A stretch of DNA of 64,000 nucleotides, from positions 498,325 through 562,324 of the forward strand of contig NZ_JAACJS010000015.1 in the NCBI RefSeq assembly GCF_009939005.1, written 5' to 3'. Below, one piece after another: positions 43,994 to 54,272 of the stretch. This DNA is from Sediminibacterium roseum (lineage in GTDB: Bacteria > Bacteroidota > Bacteroidia > Chitinophagales > Chitinophagaceae). The notes below the pieces were generated by a model, which ran no database searches, had not been told where the DNA came from, and saw nothing but the letters and a program-made list of their open reading frames with translations. Numbering within the stretch: the first letter of the stretch is position 1; each line of letters begins with the position of its first letter. The position numbers were made by a program, and so were the translations under genes.

Positions 43994-46900
43994 ATGCTAC
44001 AAAAATTTATCAAACGGCCCGTACTATCAACCGTTATATCGATACTGTTGGTATTGCTGGGACTTGTTTCCTTAACCAAGCTGCCCATTACCCAGTTTCC
44101 AGACATTGCGCCGCCGGCGGTTCTTGTTACCGCTGCATATCCCGGCGCAAGTGCGGAAGTGGTGGCGCGCTCGGTGGCAACACCGCTCGAAGAAGCCATC
44201 AATGGCGTGGAGAACATGACCTACATGACCTCCAACAGCAACAACGATGGAACCATGACGTTAAGTGTTTTCTTCACTGCCGGTACCGATCCTGATATCG
44301 CATCTGTAAACGTGCAGAACCGCGTTGCAAAAGCGAGCAGCCTGATCCCGGCAGAAGTACTGCAGGCAGGCATCTCAACACAAAAACAACAGAACAGCAT
44401 CATCATGGCCATTGCCTTGTACAGCGATGGAACGTATGATGAAACGTTCCTGCAGAACTATGCCAAGATCAACATCGTTCCGGAAATACAGCGGGTGCAT
44501 GGTGTGGGACAGGCAACCATTTTCGGAACAAAGGATTATGCGATGCGGATCTGGTTAAAACCCGATCGCCTTGCAGGTTACAATTTATCTGCACAGGATG
44601 TGCTTGCGTCTATCAAAGATCAAAACCTTGAAGCAGCGCCGGGTAAGTTTGGCGAAGGCAGTAAGGAATCTTTTGAATACGTGATCAAATACAAGGGCAA
44701 GCTCGATAAAAGCGAAGATTACGAAAACATCGTCCTGAAATCTGGCGACGACGGATCGATGATCCGCCTGAAAGACGTGGCAAGAATAGAACTCGGTTCT
44801 TTCAACTATTCTTCAGAAGCCAAAGTAGACAAGGGCCCTTCAACCGGCGTACTGATCTACCAGACCGCAGGTTCCAATGCGAATGAAATTCTTACGGAAG
44901 TCAACCGCATCATGGAACGTGTTAACAAGGACCTTCCCAAAGGTGTAAAAACATTTGTGCCCTACTCATCAAAAGAGTTCCTGGATGCATCGATAGAAAA
45001 AGTAAAACACACCCTGGTGGAAGCATTTATTCTTGTGTTTATTGTGGTGTTCCTTTTCCTGCAGGATTTCCGTTCCACGCTTATACCTGCCATTGCAGTG
45101 CCAGTTGCCATACTGGGCACGTTCTTCTTTATGCAGCTTTTTGGTTTTACCATCAACCTGCTTACCCTGTTTGCGCTTATACTCGCCATCGGTATCGTAG
45201 TAGATGATGCCATCGTGGTTGTAGAAGCGGTGCACACAAAAATGGCCGAAGAACACCTGCCCGCCCGTGCGGCCACTTTAAAAAGCATGGGAGAGATCTC
45301 AGGCGCCATTATTTCCATCACGCTTGTAATGGCGGCGGTATTTGTGCCCGTTGGTTTTATGCAGGGGCCCGCAGGAATTTTCTACAAGCAATTCGCCTTT
45401 ACGCTTGCGATCGCCATTTTGATATCGGCCGTTAATGCGCTTACGCTGAGTCCTGCACTGGCCGCCCTGTTCCTCAAAAACAACCATGCAGCACCGGGTA
45501 AGCCAAAAGGTTTCAAGGCGCGTTTCTTCGGCGCATTCAATGCAGGTTTTGAGAAAGTGACACGCCGGTATTCAGACAGCCTTCGTTTCCTGGTAAAAAC
45601 AAAATGGGTGGCTATAACGGGTCTTGTTGTGATCACACTCACCACGATATTTCTGGTAAAAAGAACACCTACAGGATTCATCCCTACCGAAGACCAGAGC
45701 ATATTCCTGTACTCGCTCAGCATGCCACCCGGCGCATCGCTTGAACGTACCAAAAAAGAAATAGCAAAAGCAGACAGTGTGATCGCTACGGTGGAAGGTG
45801 TTGAGAAATCGTATAGTGTGGCCGGAATGAATATCATCACGAATGCCACGAGCCCCATCAACGGCCTTGCATTTGTGAAGCTGAAGAAACCGGGCACCCG
45901 TGGCAAAACGGAAGACATCAACGCCATTCTTGGAGAAGTGAACCAAAAATTATCGGTGATCTCGGCAGCGGATCTTTTTACATTCACATTGCCCACGGTT
46001 CAGGGTTTTGGTAACACCAATGGTTTCGAGGTGATACTCCAGGACAGGGCCGGTGGAAAGCTTTCAGACCTGAGTGCTACCGCCAATGGCTTTATCGGTG
46101 AGTTGATGAAACGGCCGGAGATCATGTATGCGTTTACAACATTCAACACGGGCAACCCGCAATACAAACTGAACATCGACGAATCGAAAGCAAAACAACT
46201 CGGTGTTTCTGTAAGCGATCTGCTGCATACGTTCCAGACCTATTACGGTAGCCTGCAGGCTGGCGATTTCAACAGGTTCGGTAAACAGTACAAGGTTGTG
46301 CTGCAATCCGATGTTGCTTACCGCCTGGACCCGGAAACATTGAACGATGTGCAGGTAAAGAACAACCTGGGCGAAATGGTTCCTGTAAAAACACTTGTAT
46401 CGCTTGAGAAAGTGTACGGCCCCGAAACGGTTACACGGAACAACCTGTTCAATGCAGTAACCATCAATGGCGTACCCAAACCCGGATTCAGTTCCGGGCA
46501 GGCACTGAAGGCGATCGAAGAAACAGCCGCCACCTACCTTCCGAGGGGATACGCGTTTGAATGGGGAGGCCTTACCCGCGAGGAGCAACAATCAGGTTCA
46601 CAAACAACATTGATCTTTTTGATGTCGGTGATATTTGTTTACTTCCTGCTCGCGGCGCAATACGAAAGTTACCTGCTGCCTTTTGCAGTGATCCTCTCTG
46701 TGCCCACCGGTCTTATGGGAGTGTTCGCATTCATCGGCATGGCGGGAATTGAAAATAATATTTATGTGCAGGTTGGTTTGATCATGCTCATAGGACTGCT
46801 TGCCAAAAATGCCATCCTTATTGTTGAGTATGCGGTGCAGCGAAGAAAAGCCGGTCTTTCCATCGCGCATGCGGCTATCGAGGCTTCCCGTCTGCGCCTG

Positions 46901-47164
46901 CGGCCGATACTCATGACCTCTTTCGCATTCATCGTTGGGCTGATCCCTTTGCTCACTGCAACAGGTGCATCGGCGATGGGTAACCGTTCTATCGGAACAG
47001 GCGCAGTGGGCGGCATGCTCACAGGCGTGGTACTTGGCATATTCATCATACCCGTACTCTTCACCATCTTCCAGCACCTGCAGGAAAAATTAAGCAGCCG
47101 CAGGATCGTAGAGAAAGACGAATGGGTGATGGATAAACTCGACTTACAAAAAACAACAATATAA
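43994..47164 (+). CDS. RND multidrug efflux permease (HAE1 family)
   Basis: 1056 aa, inner-membrane trimeric proton antiporter (AcrB/MexB type). FIKRPVLSTVISILLVLLG at the start; SVATPLEEAINGVENMTYM; TM4 with the proton-relay pair DD in IGIVVDDAIVVVEAVH; KNNH loop; GAVGGMLTGVVLGIFIIPVLF near the end. All hallmark segments present and length normal. Its stop overlaps the next gene by 1 nt. Likely pumps a broad range of lipophilic compounds. Confidence 0.95.
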   Translation: MLQKFIKRPVLSTVISILLVLLGLVSLTKLPITQFPDIAPPAVLVTAAYPGASAEVVARSVATPLEEAINGVENMTYMTSNSNNDGTMTLSVFFTAGTDPDIASVNVQNRVAKASSLIPAEVLQAGISTQKQQNSIIMAIALYSDGTYDETFLQNYAKINIVPEIQRVHGVGQATIFGTKDYAMRIWLKPDRLAGYNLSAQDVLASIKDQNLEAAPGKFGEGSKESFEYVIKYKGKLDKSEDYENIVLKSGDDGSMIRLKDVARIELGSFNYSSEAKVDKGPSTGVLIYQTAGSNANEILTEVNRIMERVNKDLPKGVKTFVPYSSKEFLDASIEKVKHTLVEAFILVFIVVFLFLQDFRSTLIPAIAVPVAILGTFFFMQLFGFTINLLTLFALILAIGIVVDDAIVVVEAVHTKMAEEHLPARAATLKSMGEISGAIISITLVMAAVFVPVGFMQGPAGIFYKQFAFTLAIAILISAVNALTLSPALAALFLKNNHAAPGKPKGFKARFFGAFNAGFEKVTRRYSDSLRFLVKTKWVAITGLVVITLTTIFLVKRTPTGFIPTEDQSIFLYSLSMPPGASLERTKKEIAKADSVIATVEGVEKSYSVAGMNIITNATSPINGLAFVKLKKPGTRGKTEDINAILGEVNQKLSVISAADLFTFTLPTVQGFGNTNGFEVILQDRAGGKLSDLSATANGFIGELMKRPEIMYAFTTFNTGNPQYKLNIDESKAKQLGVSVSDLLHTFQTYYGSLQAGDFNRFGKQYKVVLQSDVAYRLDPETLNDVQVKNNLGEMVPVKTLVSLEKVYGPETVTRNNLFNAVTINGVPKPGFSSGQALKAIEETAATYLPRGYAFEWGGLTREEQQSGSQTTLIFLMSVIFVYFLLAAQYESYLLPFAVILSVPTGLMGVFAFIGMAGIENNIYVQVGLIMLIGLLAKNAILIVEYAVQRRKAGLSIAHAAIEASRLRLRPILMTSFAFIVGLIPLLTATGASAMGNRSIGTGAVGGMLTGVVLGIFIIPVLFTIFQHLQEKLSSRRIVEKDEWVMDKLDLQKTTI

Positions 47165-48579
47165 TGAACATGAAACGTACCTGGTTATATACATTATTGA
47201 TCATCGCAATTGTTTTCAATGCATGCAGCGTATCGAAAGACATTGCCTTACCTGCGCCTGCATTGCCCGTGCAATACCGGGGCTCATCCTCGGCAGACAC
47301 ACAAAACATTGCAACGATCCCCTGGAAAAATTTTTTCGCGAACAATGATCTGCTCCGGTTGATAGACAGCGCGCTGGCAAACAACTCCGACATGCAGATC
47401 GCCCTGAAAAATATCGAGGCAGCGCAATTGCTTGCCAGGCAGAGCCGTCTTGGTTACCTGCCTGAAGCAAGGCTGCAGGCCACGGGATCAATCACAAGGC
47501 CGTCAGACAACAGCCTCAATGGTTTGAGCCTTGGCCAGTTTCTTGGAAGATCTTACGTTGAAGATTACTCGCTCAACCTCGCTTTGAGCTGGGAGGCGGA
47601 TGTGTGGGGCAAGATCAGGAACCAGCAATCAAAAGCATTGGCCGGTTACCTGAAAACAGAAGAAGCGCGCAAAGCCATCCAGTCGAACCTCGTTGCAACG
47701 GTTGCCAGCAGTTATTACCAACTGCTGATGCTCGATGCGCAGGTAGCCATCGCAAAAAAGAATGTTTTGCTGAACGACAGCATCATCAGGATCATCAACC
47801 TGCAATACAATGCAGGACAGGTAACGGCGCTCGCATTGCAGCAGGCAACGGCACAACGTCTTGCAGCAAGCGAATTGATACCGCAACTGGAGCGGCAGGT
47901 AACGCTTGAAGAAAACTACCTCAGCGTATTATCTGGCGTAGCGCCGGCATCCATCCCGCGCAGCGGAACGATCTATGATGCTGTTTACGGATCGTTGCTC
48001 ACAACAGGGGTTCCTTCTGCCCTGCTTGCCAACAGGCCGGATGTGAAGGCAAGGGAGCTTGATCTCACCATTGCAAATGCAAATACGGGAATAGCAAAGG
48101 CGGCGCTTTATCCATCCTTCGGTATTACGGCAGCCGGCGGCGTGAATTCATTTCTTGCGAGCAACTGGTTCAATGTTCCGGCTTCGCTGTTTGCTTCGGC
48201 CATCGGGGGCATTACGCAGCCTTTGTTTCAGCAGGGGAAACTGAAAACACAATACCAGGTATCGGCCATCGAGCGCGAAAAAACGATCATCGCTTTCAGG
48301 CAATCGGTGTTGAACGCTGCGGGCGAAGTTTCCAATGCACTTGTTAAAGTGGAGAAAACGAAAGAACAGCAAAAGATTGCGCAGGAAAAAGTATTGATCC
48401 TTCAACAAGGCATTGGCAATGCAAAAATGTTGTTTGCAAACGGCATGGCAAATTACCTTGAAGTAATTACCGCACAGGGCAATGTGTTGCAGGGCGAACT
48501 ATCGCTCGCGCAATTACAGAAAGAACAGTCTGATGCGGTGATTGAATTGTACCGCTCCCTGGGGGGCGGCTGGAAATAA
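47164..48579 (+). CDS. RND outer-membrane channel (TolC/NodT-type lipoprotein)
   Basis: 471 aa, signal ending FNAC (lipobox). WKNFFANNDLLRLIDSAL is the usual OEP start; LSWEADVWGKIRNQQ and LLANRPDVKARELDLTIANANTG are characteristic of NodT-type channels. Starts on the last base of the permease stop (TAATG), completing the three-part pump. Last gene of the operon; a strong terminator follows. Confidence 0.94.
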   Translation: MNMKRTWLYTLLIIAIVFNACSVSKDIALPAPALPVQYRGSSSADTQNIATIPWKNFFANNDLLRLIDSALANNSDMQIALKNIEAAQLLARQSRLGYLPEARLQATGSITRPSDNSLNGLSLGQFLGRSYVEDYSLNLALSWEADVWGKIRNQQSKALAGYLKTEEARKAIQSNLVATVASSYYQLLMLDAQVAIAKKNVLLNDSIIRIINLQYNAGQVTALALQQATAQRLAASELIPQLERQVTLEENYLSVLSGVAPASIPRSGTIYDAVYGSLLTTGVPSALLANRPDVKARELDLTIANANTGIAKAALYPSFGITAAGGVNSFLASNWFNVPASLFASAIGGITQPLFQQGKLKTQYQVSAIEREKTIIAFRQSVLNAAGEVSNALVKVEKTKEQQKIAQEKVLILQQGIGNAKMLFANGMANYLEVITAQGNVLQGELSLAQLQKEQSDAVIELYRSLGGGWK

Positions 48580-48606
48580 TTACCGGCGGGTTATACTCCT
48601 GATTTT

Positions 48607-48643
48607 ACAAAAAAGCGGAAGATGAATTTCTCCCGCTTTTTTG
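48607..48643. terminator. Bidirectional terminator after the efflux operon
   Basis: ACAAAAAAGCGG (48607-48618) and CCGCTTTTTTGT (48632-48643), a 12-bp perfect stem with a 13-nt loop, 28 nt after the channel stop and 83 nt before the convergent GDPD gene end. The symmetric A/T runs allow it to serve both strands. Confidence 0.85.
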
Positions 48644-48725
48644 TTTGCAGTCGTGGAAAGCGTTTGGCACGGTACCCGTTCTTCCGTTCTCGTATTATGG
48701 CTATTTGATTTCCGGAAGATCCGTT

Positions 48726-49922
48726 TTAAAACATCGTATAAAGATTATAAACCACAAACGCCGGGTTGTCTGTAAGGAACCCATCGAAGTTCCCTTCGCG
48801 CAGGTATTGTTTGATGACGCGCTCTTTGTTGATCGTCCAGCAAACCATTTTGATGCCGTTGCTGTGTGCCTTTTCTCCTTCGGCAAGATGCAACCCTTCT
48901 GTATACCTGGGCCCGTAGAATGATCCGCCGTTTTCTATGGCGAGGTCCACCCCCTGTTCAAAAAGCGTAGGCAAACCCTTGTAACCTGGCCGGGCATGCA
49001 ATTCATCCACGATTTCTCCGGATGGGATGCCCGCGATGATCACCACGTGCCGGTTTTTGGAAGCTGCTTTTGCATAGGCCTTTCTCACCAGGGGCTCGAT
49101 GTATTTGAATATGTCTTTGCCCTCTTTTATGTCGAGCCATAAATACGTTAAGGTAGTAGCCGATACAAATGTTTCCAGCGCTTCTTCGAGCGAAGGAACG
49201 CGTTGACCGTCTCTGAGCTTTACATTGCTCCTGATCGAATCGAACGTATGGCTATCCCATTTACCGGATAAGTTTGTTTTCTGCACGGTGCGTAAATTGA
49301 TGATGGCATCATGAACACAAATGGGAATGTTATCGGCGGTCAGCCTGATGTCCATCTCCATACCATTCACACCATATTCCTCCACATGCTTTAAAGCATT
49401 GAGCGAGTTTTCGGCATAGGGAGGATAAGACTCCGTTTGCACACCGCGGTGCCCGAGCAGGATGAATTTTTTATTGACCGCCGCTTCTGTAAAAGGACGC
49501 TCAAATGCCAGGCTGATGCGTTTGCCATCGAACTTACCTTCCAGTGCAGGGCTGTTGTTTTTTCCTGTTAACTCGATCTTACCCTGTTTCTTTTTCTTGG
49601 TGTACCGCCAGAAGCCTGAATACATCGTCTTTCCGCTCGACTGCTGTTGGCCGTGTTGCAGAATGAAATAGATCCCGTCCTTTTCACTGAAGAACGCCAC
49701 GCGCGACCCGGTTACTTTACAAACAAATCTTTTACCCAGGCCTTTGCTGCCACCCGCCAACACATAAACACCTTCCATCTTCTGTAAGGTGCCACTTTGC
49801 AATGGCCTTGTTCCTGCAAGGTTTGGTGTATCGCTCACGGGGGGCGCGAGGATGGCGATGGGGCCGCAGGAGGCCCAGAAAAAAGGACATGCACTAAGTA
49901 ACTTGAGAAAAAACTGTTTCAT
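48726..49922 (-). CDS. Glycerophosphodiester phosphodiesterase-family lipoprotein
   Basis: 398 aa from 49922 (MKQFFLKLLSACPFFWASC); lipobox ends ASC. GDPD domain in the second half: LGHRGVQTESYPPYAENSL (catalytic HRG..EN), MEMDIRLTADNIPICVHD (E-x-D and H-D metal ligands) and a late KMVCWTINKE. Residues ~50-150 are an unrelated beta-rich region. Hydrolyses glycerophosphodiesters to glycerol-3-phosphate and alcohol at the membrane. Followed 13 nt downstream in order by... (upstream of it) the metallophosphoesterase at 49936; the two are probably one operon. Confidence 0.86.
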   Translation of the reverse strand: MKQFFLKLLSACPFFWASCGPIAILAPPVSDTPNLAGTRPLQSGTLQKMEGVYVLAGGSKGLGKRFVCKVTGSRVAFFSEKDGIYFILQHGQQQSSGKTMYSGFWRYTKKKKQGKIELTGKNNSPALEGKFDGKRISLAFERPFTEAAVNKKFILLGHRGVQTESYPPYAENSLNALKHVEEYGVNGMEMDIRLTADNIPICVHDAIINLRTVQKTNLSGKWDSHTFDSIRSNVKLRDGQRVPSLEEALETFVSATTLTYLWLDIKEGKDIFKYIEPLVRKAYAKAASKNRHVVIIAGIPSGEIVDELHARPGYKGLPTLFEQGVDLAIENGGSFYGPRYTEGLHLAEGEKAHSNGIKMVCWTINKERVIKQYLREGNFDGFLTDNPAFVVYNLYTMF

Positions 49923-49935
49923 GGATCTTATTTTA

Positions 49936-50859
49936 TCAGCGGGTCGTGAATTCGTATTCATTTGCAAAACCGGAAAAATCTGTTTTCAGGCGGCGTGATA
50001 CAATGGCAACCTGGTCGTTGTACCTTTTCAGCAAGATGTAATGGAACTCGGGATGGTACCCGTCTGATAACGACTCGATCCTTGTTGTTTTCTTGCTCAA
50101 CGGCTGGTGCAGTCCGCCCCCACCACCAATGGTCAGAAAATCTTTTCCTTTCATCCTGAAATGTTCAAAGGCATGTGCGTGCCCGCTCACAAACAATTTT
50201 GCTTTCGGCGTGCGCATGTAGGCAGGTACAAAACGCTCCTGCACGCGCGCATTTGAGCCTACGATCCTGCTGTTTGTATAGGGGCTGTGGTGGCAGGCTA
50301 CAACAATTACCCGAACGTTTGTGTCGGCTTCCATCTGTTGCATGGTTGTTTCATAAAAATCCTGCTGCTGCTGAAGCTGTTTGGCAGTGAGCGTGCTGAA
50401 ATTGGAATTGAGCAGTACGAAAGCGATGGAGTCTACCACTTTGTAAAAGCCCGTACGAACCTGGTCGGGAAACCGTTTGTTAAACGCTGTTTCGCCGCGG
50501 GCGGCAGACACCATTACATCGTGGTTGCCCAGTACAGCGGCCACGGTGATACCCATCTGCCTGGTGCGTTGAAGAAAGCTATCGATCTGCCTCCATTTTT
50601 TTTCCTTGTACCCCAGCGATACCACATCACCCAGCATAAACAATGCCCTTGGCATACGCTCGGTAATATCCTGTAACAGTTTGGTTGTGGCGAGGGCATT
50701 CTTGTGGTACCGCAAAAAGATCCGCTCCACGCCCATGGGCTCCTGGGTGTCGCTGATCAGAGCGATCTCGGGGCGGGTTGTATCGTTGTTCCCTGTTTGT
50801 GCCTCAACTTCGGTCATACCTAGCAGCATTAATAATATTATTGAATAACGCAAAGCCAT
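49936..50859 (-). CDS. Exported metallophosphoesterase
   Basis: 307 aa from 50859 (MALRYSIILLMLLGMTEVEAQ), a signal peptide; 50886 or 50979 are earlier frame starts. Metal and catalytic motifs: ISDTQE, MLGDVVSLG, LGNHDVM, CHHSPYTNS and GHAHAFEH, the complete calcineurin-like set. Periplasmic phosphoesterase; substrate unknown. First gene of a likely two-gene operon with the GDPD (13 nt apart), suggesting joint work on phosphodiester/phosphomonoester substrates. Confidence 0.87.
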   Translation of the reverse strand: MALRYSIILLMLLGMTEVEAQTGNNDTTRPEIALISDTQEPMGVERIFLRYHKNALATTKLLQDITERMPRALFMLGDVVSLGYKEKKWRQIDSFLQRTRQMGITVAAVLGNHDVMVSAARGETAFNKRFPDQVRTGFYKVVDSIAFVLLNSNFSTLTAKQLQQQQDFYETTMQQMEADTNVRVIVVACHHSPYTNSRIVGSNARVQERFVPAYMRTPKAKLFVSGHAHAFEHFRMKGKDFLTIGGGGGLHQPLSKKTTRIESLSDGYHPEFHYILLKRYNDQVAIVSRRLKTDFSGFANEYEFTTR

Positions 50860-51049
50860 ACCACGGTATATAAAATTTTGTACCATGGCCTTTCCCGATC
50901 TGAAAAGCGTATCAGGCCTTCGTTTTTGTTGATACAGTTCAACCAAGGAGCATCCATAAGGCAACGCCTGTAAAAGCAACGGCGGTTTTACTATATTTGG
51001 CCCGCAACACTACTGTGTTTCCAATCGATCCATTAAATCCTACCATCGC

Positions 51050-53521
51050 ATGAACCCGGCACGACCGTTTTTTTTCATCCTTCTCCTGTTGTTTCCATGT
51101 ACCTGGCTGGCGGCGCAGCAGGGCGCTGTCCAGGGTGTGATCGTTGAACGGCAGGGCCGCGCGCCCATTGAGTTCGCAAGCGTTTCGCTGGTGAAGAAGG
51201 CAGACTCTGCCGCGGTTGCCGGAACGCTGTCGCAAAAGAACGGGTTGTTCAGTATTCCGAACGTTGAGGCGGGCGACTACCTGCTGAAGGTCATTTCACT
51301 GGGATACCAGACTATGTTTGTTGCGGGTGTGCATGTAAGCAGCAATAAAAAAACCGTGGTGGACAGCATCGCGCTGATGCCATCCGAAAAACTGCTGGGC
51401 GATGTAACCGTTTCTGGAACGAGGAGCACGGTTGCCAACAAAATAGACAGGCAGACTTTCAAAGCCTCGCAATTTGAATCTGCAAAAGGAAGCAGTGCGG
51501 TGGACGTTATCAGGAACCTGCCATCCGTTACCGTTGATGCGCAGGGCGAGATCAGCATGCGCGGGTCAACGGGGTTTCTCGTCCTGATCAACGGCAAACC
51601 CGTACTCACGGATGCTCAAACCATACTCAGCCAGTTGCCCGCCAATACCATCGAGTCGGTGGAACTCCTGACCGCCCCATCTGCAAAATATGATGCAGAC
51701 GGAAAGGCCGGTATCATCAACATCACCACAAAAAAAGGAGCAACAGACGGTGTTAACCTGCTCGTGAACCTGCAGTCGGGATTACCCAGCACCACTACCT
51801 ACCAGAACCTCGAGCATCCCATTCGTTTTGGCGGCGATGCCACCCTTAATTTCAGGAAGAACAAATGGGATATTTCCATAAGCGCGAACTATACGCGCAA
51901 CGACGCCAACGGCAGGCGTGATGGCGATGTATACACCAAGAACACGGCCAACAATACCATTACGCGATTCCCCTCTAACGGGGAACGCAGTTTCGACAGG
52001 TACAATTACGGGGGAAGAATGGCGATCGGTTTTTCTGCGGACAAGAACAACGTGTTCAACCTTGGTTTTTTCGCCGGTGAAAAATACCAGCAACGGCGCG
52101 CAGACCTGGTTTACCGCAACTCGGTTGCCAACCTGGCCACGGGTTCACTCATTCGCGAACTGGTTTATTTCAATTCCAATCTCCAGACCAAACAGGGCCG
52201 TTTTTTATTGGGAAGCGCCGACTATACGCATGGTTTTAAAAACGGTTCTGCGCTTACCGCCACCGGGATCTACGAATACGCCGACCTGTTTGGCAACACG
52301 CGCAACATCAACCTCGATTACCCGGCAAAGAGCAATGTTTTCCAGGAAGTATACAATCCTTACGTAAATCCCATCAAAGGCTATCGTTTGAAAATTGATT
52401 ACAGTATTCCTGTAAGAAATGGAAAAATCGAATCGGGTTACCAATACAGGAACGATAGCCAGGATGGAAGGTTCGACTATTACGTAACGCCACCCAGCAC
52501 CCAGCCCGACCTGGCCAAATTCAGCGGCACCGCAAGATCTGTGAACCGGATCAATTCTTTGTACAGCCAGTATGCGGCCAAAAGCGGCAAGTTCCAATAC
52601 GTGGCGGGATTGCGGTATGAATATGCGGTGAGGGAAGTGATCCTGTCTTCCGCCACACAGCCGCATGAACTCAACATGGGCAACCTGATGCCATCTGTAA
52701 ACCTGTTGTACACGATCAACACGGCCTGGAGCTGGAAAGCAGGGTACAGCAAACGCATCCAGCGCAATAATAATTTTGAACTGAACCCGATCCCCGAACG
52801 CGAACATTCTGAAACACTTGAACAGGGAGACCCGGACCTGCTTCCCCAGGTTACGAACCTTGTTGAGCTGGGCATTACGCATACGTTCAAAGGCGGTTCG
52901 TTTTTTTCAACGCTTTATTACCAGGACAACAGGCACCCGATCCAAAGGGTGAACAGCGTATATGCGGATACCATCCTCAACCGGTTGTTCACCAATGCAG
53001 AAAGGGCGCAACTGCTTGGCCTGGAAGCCGGGCTTACCTGCAAACCATTCAAATGGATGTCTGCTTATTTGGGCGCCAATATCTACAACTACAAAGTAAG
53101 CGGGGCATTGAATGTACTCGGAACGCTTTCAGAAGTGAACAACACCAACTGGGTATATTCCCTCAATATGAACCTTGGCTTTGAGCTCGGCAAAAACTGG
53201 AACCTGCAGGCGAATACCAATTTTATTTCACGACGGCCAACGGCACAGGGAGAAGATTCGCGTTTCTTATCGCCCAACACCGCTTTGAAAAAAACGCTGA
53301 TGAAGGGCAGGTTATCCATCGGGTTGCAATGGCAGAACATGAACATGGGTTTCCTCAACGCGAACCAGCAACGCATCACCACGTTTGGCAAAGACTTTTA
53401 TACAACCACCAATTACATCTATGAAACCGATGTGTTCCTTTTGAACTTCGGTTTCGCCATCAATAAATTAAACAGCAAATCCAAACTGCCGGTAAGTGAG
53501 ATCGGGGAAAAAGAGTTTTGA
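51050..53521 (+). CDS. TonB-dependent receptor-like outer-membrane protein
   Basis: 823 aa. Signal peptide ending LAAQ; carboxypeptidase-regulatory-like domain (25-115: VQGVIVERQGRAPIEFASVSLV); plug with DVTVSGTRSTV, VDVIRNLPSVTVD, MRGSTGFLVLINGKPV and AKYDADGKAGIINITTKKG; then a barrel of ~550 residues. Matches the outer-membrane beta-barrel family common in Bacteroidota (OMP_b-brl_3-like). No SusD partner adjacent. Ligand unknown. Divergent from the metallophosphoesterase gene, with ~190 bp between. Confidence 0.86.
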   Translation: MNPARPFFFILLLLFPCTWLAAQQGAVQGVIVERQGRAPIEFASVSLVKKADSAAVAGTLSQKNGLFSIPNVEAGDYLLKVISLGYQTMFVAGVHVSSNKKTVVDSIALMPSEKLLGDVTVSGTRSTVANKIDRQTFKASQFESAKGSSAVDVIRNLPSVTVDAQGEISMRGSTGFLVLINGKPVLTDAQTILSQLPANTIESVELLTAPSAKYDADGKAGIINITTKKGATDGVNLLVNLQSGLPSTTTYQNLEHPIRFGGDATLNFRKNKWDISISANYTRNDANGRRDGDVYTKNTANNTITRFPSNGERSFDRYNYGGRMAIGFSADKNNVFNLGFFAGEKYQQRRADLVYRNSVANLATGSLIRELVYFNSNLQTKQGRFLLGSADYTHGFKNGSALTATGIYEYADLFGNTRNINLDYPAKSNVFQEVYNPYVNPIKGYRLKIDYSIPVRNGKIESGYQYRNDSQDGRFDYYVTPPSTQPDLAKFSGTARSVNRINSLYSQYAAKSGKFQYVAGLRYEYAVREVILSSATQPHELNMGNLMPSVNLLYTINTAWSWKAGYSKRIQRNNNFELNPIPEREHSETLEQGDPDLLPQVTNLVELGITHTFKGGSFFSTLYYQDNRHPIQRVNSVYADTILNRLFTNAERAQLLGLEAGLTCKPFKWMSAYLGANIYNYKVSGALNVLGTLSEVNNTNWVYSLNMNLGFELGKNWNLQANTNFISRRPTAQGEDSRFLSPNTALKKTLMKGRLSIGLQWQNMNMGFLNANQQRITTFGKDFYTTTNYIYETDVFLLNFGFAINKLNSKSKLPVSEIGEKEF

Positions 53522-53728
53522 GTTAGGGATGGTGCGGGTGAATTGCAAATTAGGATGGTAATCATCCCGACGTAAAAAAACTGCTGATGGCGATATTACG
53601 TGTTGCCAGGGCAAGATATTCACGGCATCCGTCAATTTTATAATCCTATCAAAAAGCGATGCATTTGAATTTGAACCGGTCAATTATGCAAGGCTACTGA
53701 AGAAGTAGGCTACGTAGGTGCATTTATC

Positions 53729-54181
53729 TTATCGCCATATCAAATACATCACACCCGTATAAACCAGCAGTGCGCCTGCCAGCAAAAGCATTAGTTCAAA
53801 TGCAGTTTCAGGAAAACCGGCCGATTGAAAAACGTAGGCAAGGATCACCAGTGTGATCAATAATGCGGAGCTTATGGAAAGTAAGATCTTCCGCCCCTTA
53901 CTAATCCCGGTTGGTTGAGACGATCCGCCCCCGGCTCGCGCGCTGTCTTCTTCCCCGGCAGCAGGCATTGACAGTATCTGTTGAAATGTTTCCCCGAGCC
54001 CAAGGTGCTTGCCCAGTACTTCAAGGGTATATGAACGCGATATGGCTTCCGCTTTTTCAACACGTTGAACCGACCGTAGGCTGAGACCGGTCAGATCGGC
54101 AAGTTGCTGCTGCGTAAGGTTCCTCTCAATGCGTCTTTGCTTTACCAGTTTCGCAATGGCGGCGGTTTGTTTTTCCTGCAC
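53729..54181 (-). CDS. XRE-family regulator with C-terminal membrane segments
   Basis: 150 aa if it starts at the GTG at 54181; the ATG-started frame runs to 54274. HTH_3 domain: LVKQRRIERNLTQQQLADLTGLS then LRSVQRVEKAEAISRS. A Pro/Ser/Gly linker is followed by two TMs near the end (LLSISSALLITLVILAYVF, FELMLLLAGALLVYTGVMYL). DNA-binding domain on a membrane anchor. The ATG at 54274 would share a CATG with the start of the divergent protease and leave no room for a promoter, so a later start is preferred. Confidence 0.8.
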   Translation of the reverse strand: MQEKQTAAIAKLVKQRRIERNLTQQQLADLTGLSLRSVQRVEKAEAISRSYTLEVLGKHLGLGETFQQILSMPAAGEEDSARAGGGSSQPTGISKGRKILLSISSALLITLVILAYVFQSAGFPETAFELMLLLAGALLVYTGVMYLIWR

Positions 54182-54272
54182 GGGTATGACTTTTACGTCT
54201 TTTTGCCGCCATTTTATTATGACGGATGGATGAGACGTGCGAAGGTAATTACTTTGCCCAAAACCCGAGCGC